DNA from: Gammaproteobacteria bacterium
GTDB lineage: Bacteria > Pseudomonadota > Gammaproteobacteria > Chromatiales > Chromatiaceae
DNA: 6,768 nt
Direction: 5' to 3'
Assembly: GCA_030621975.1 (NCBI GenBank)
Contig: JAUXGQ010000079.1
Location: 1 to 6,768 of the forward strand
Positions within the stretch are counted from its first letter, which is position 1. Every line of letters starts with the position of its first letter. The notes under the pieces were generated by a model, which saw only the letters and a list, made by a program, of their open reading frames with translations, ran no database searches and had not been told where the DNA came from. Made by a program: the position numbers and the translations under genes. This document shows positions 6,654-6,768 of the stretch, in pieces.

Positions 6654-6670
6654 TGTTAACCGGGTTTACA
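6654..6670. promoter_or_regulatory. 17-base imperfect palindrome upstream of the radical SAM gene (possible operator)
   Basis: TGTTAACCGGGTTTACA agrees with its own reverse complement at 14 of 17 positions and lies about 105 bases upstream of the radical SAM start. The TGT...ACA ends recall dyads bound by dimeric regulators. The photosynthesis repressor PpsR/CrtJ uses TGT-N12-ACA, but the spacing here is 11, so that assignment does not fit exactly. An alternative pairing, GGTGT (6646-6650) with ACACC (6668-6672), overlaps it and would make a hairpin. The site is also next to a possible insertion-sequence end, so it may belong to neither gene. Confidence 0.25.
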
Positions 6671-6671
6671 C

Positions 6672-6768
6672 CTAGGAGCCTGTCGGACTTAGGATGTCCT
6701 ACTGCGGAAAAGCGGATATCGGCCAGATTTTCCGATCGATTTCGTCAAATAGAGCCGACTATTCTCCT
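6672..6768 (+). mobile_element. Possible terminus of an insertion sequence running off the window
   Basis: CTAG at 6672-6675 is followed by GGAGCCTGTCGGACTTAGG (6675-6693), which has the look of the terminal inverted repeats of insertion sequences common in gammaproteobacteria; this is from memory of similar ends, not a search. An open frame starts at the ATG at 6694-6696 and runs to the window edge (25 codons, beginning MSYCGKADIGQIF). It could be the start of a transposase but is too short to identify, and no ribosome site beyond the overlapping TTAGG is visible. The other end, any target duplication and the transposase body would lie outside the window. Confidence 0.35.

Overview
The window looks like a piece of a GC-rich gammaproteobacterial chromosome. 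This is inferred from the codon use and gene types, which resemble sulfur-oxidising or purple sulfur bacteria of the Chromatiales/Ectothiorhodospiraceae kind. No rRNA or other taxonomic marker is present, so the assignment is tentative.

Layout, left to right. (1) Bases 1-539 hold the 3' end of a plus-strand gene whose product resembles the C-terminal, haem-free part of a multihaem c-type cytochrome. (2) Bases 540-867 are intergenic and are mostly occupied by a long imperfect inverted repeat (about 554-804) that looks like a miniature transposable element (MITE) bounded by CTAG. (3) Bases 868-4133 are a tight plus-strand operon. It encodes a PLP-dependent transsulfuration enzyme (cystathionine gamma-lyase/synthase type), a NifS/IscS-type cysteine desulfurase (or selenocysteine-lyase-like enzyme) whose start overlaps the previous stop in an ATGA, and, 21 bases further on, an exported metallo-beta-lactamase-fold protein. 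(4) Bases 4187-4633 (minus) encode a small unrecognised protein with a CxxC...C..H cluster and a lysine-rich tail. (5) Bases 4634-5069 hold no convincing gene. (6) Bases 5070-6548 (minus) encode a cobalamin-binding-domain radical SAM protein of the BchE-like family. (7) Bases 6549-6768 contain its upstream region, a 17-base palindrome, and what may be the terminus of an insertion sequence running off the window.

How the genes may work together. The first two operon genes form a coherent sulfur path: a transsulfuration enzyme makes or breaks thioether amino acids, and the desulfurase takes sulfur (or selenium) from cysteine or selenocysteine as an enzyme-bound persulfide. The third product is predicted to be periplasmic. 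It keeps the metallo-beta-lactamase scaffold, but the first zinc-binding motif, normally HxHxDH, is replaced by N-S-Q-P-H-R. It may therefore be a non-canonical or catalytically altered member that works on a different ligand. The minus-strand genes have no obvious link to the sulfur operon.

The most unusual items are the metal-site-degenerate MBL protein in a sulfur operon, the palindromic MITE-like element upstream of that operon, and the BchE-like radical SAM gene with no visible bacteriochlorophyll neighbours. All calls come from reading the sequence by eye; no database search was run.
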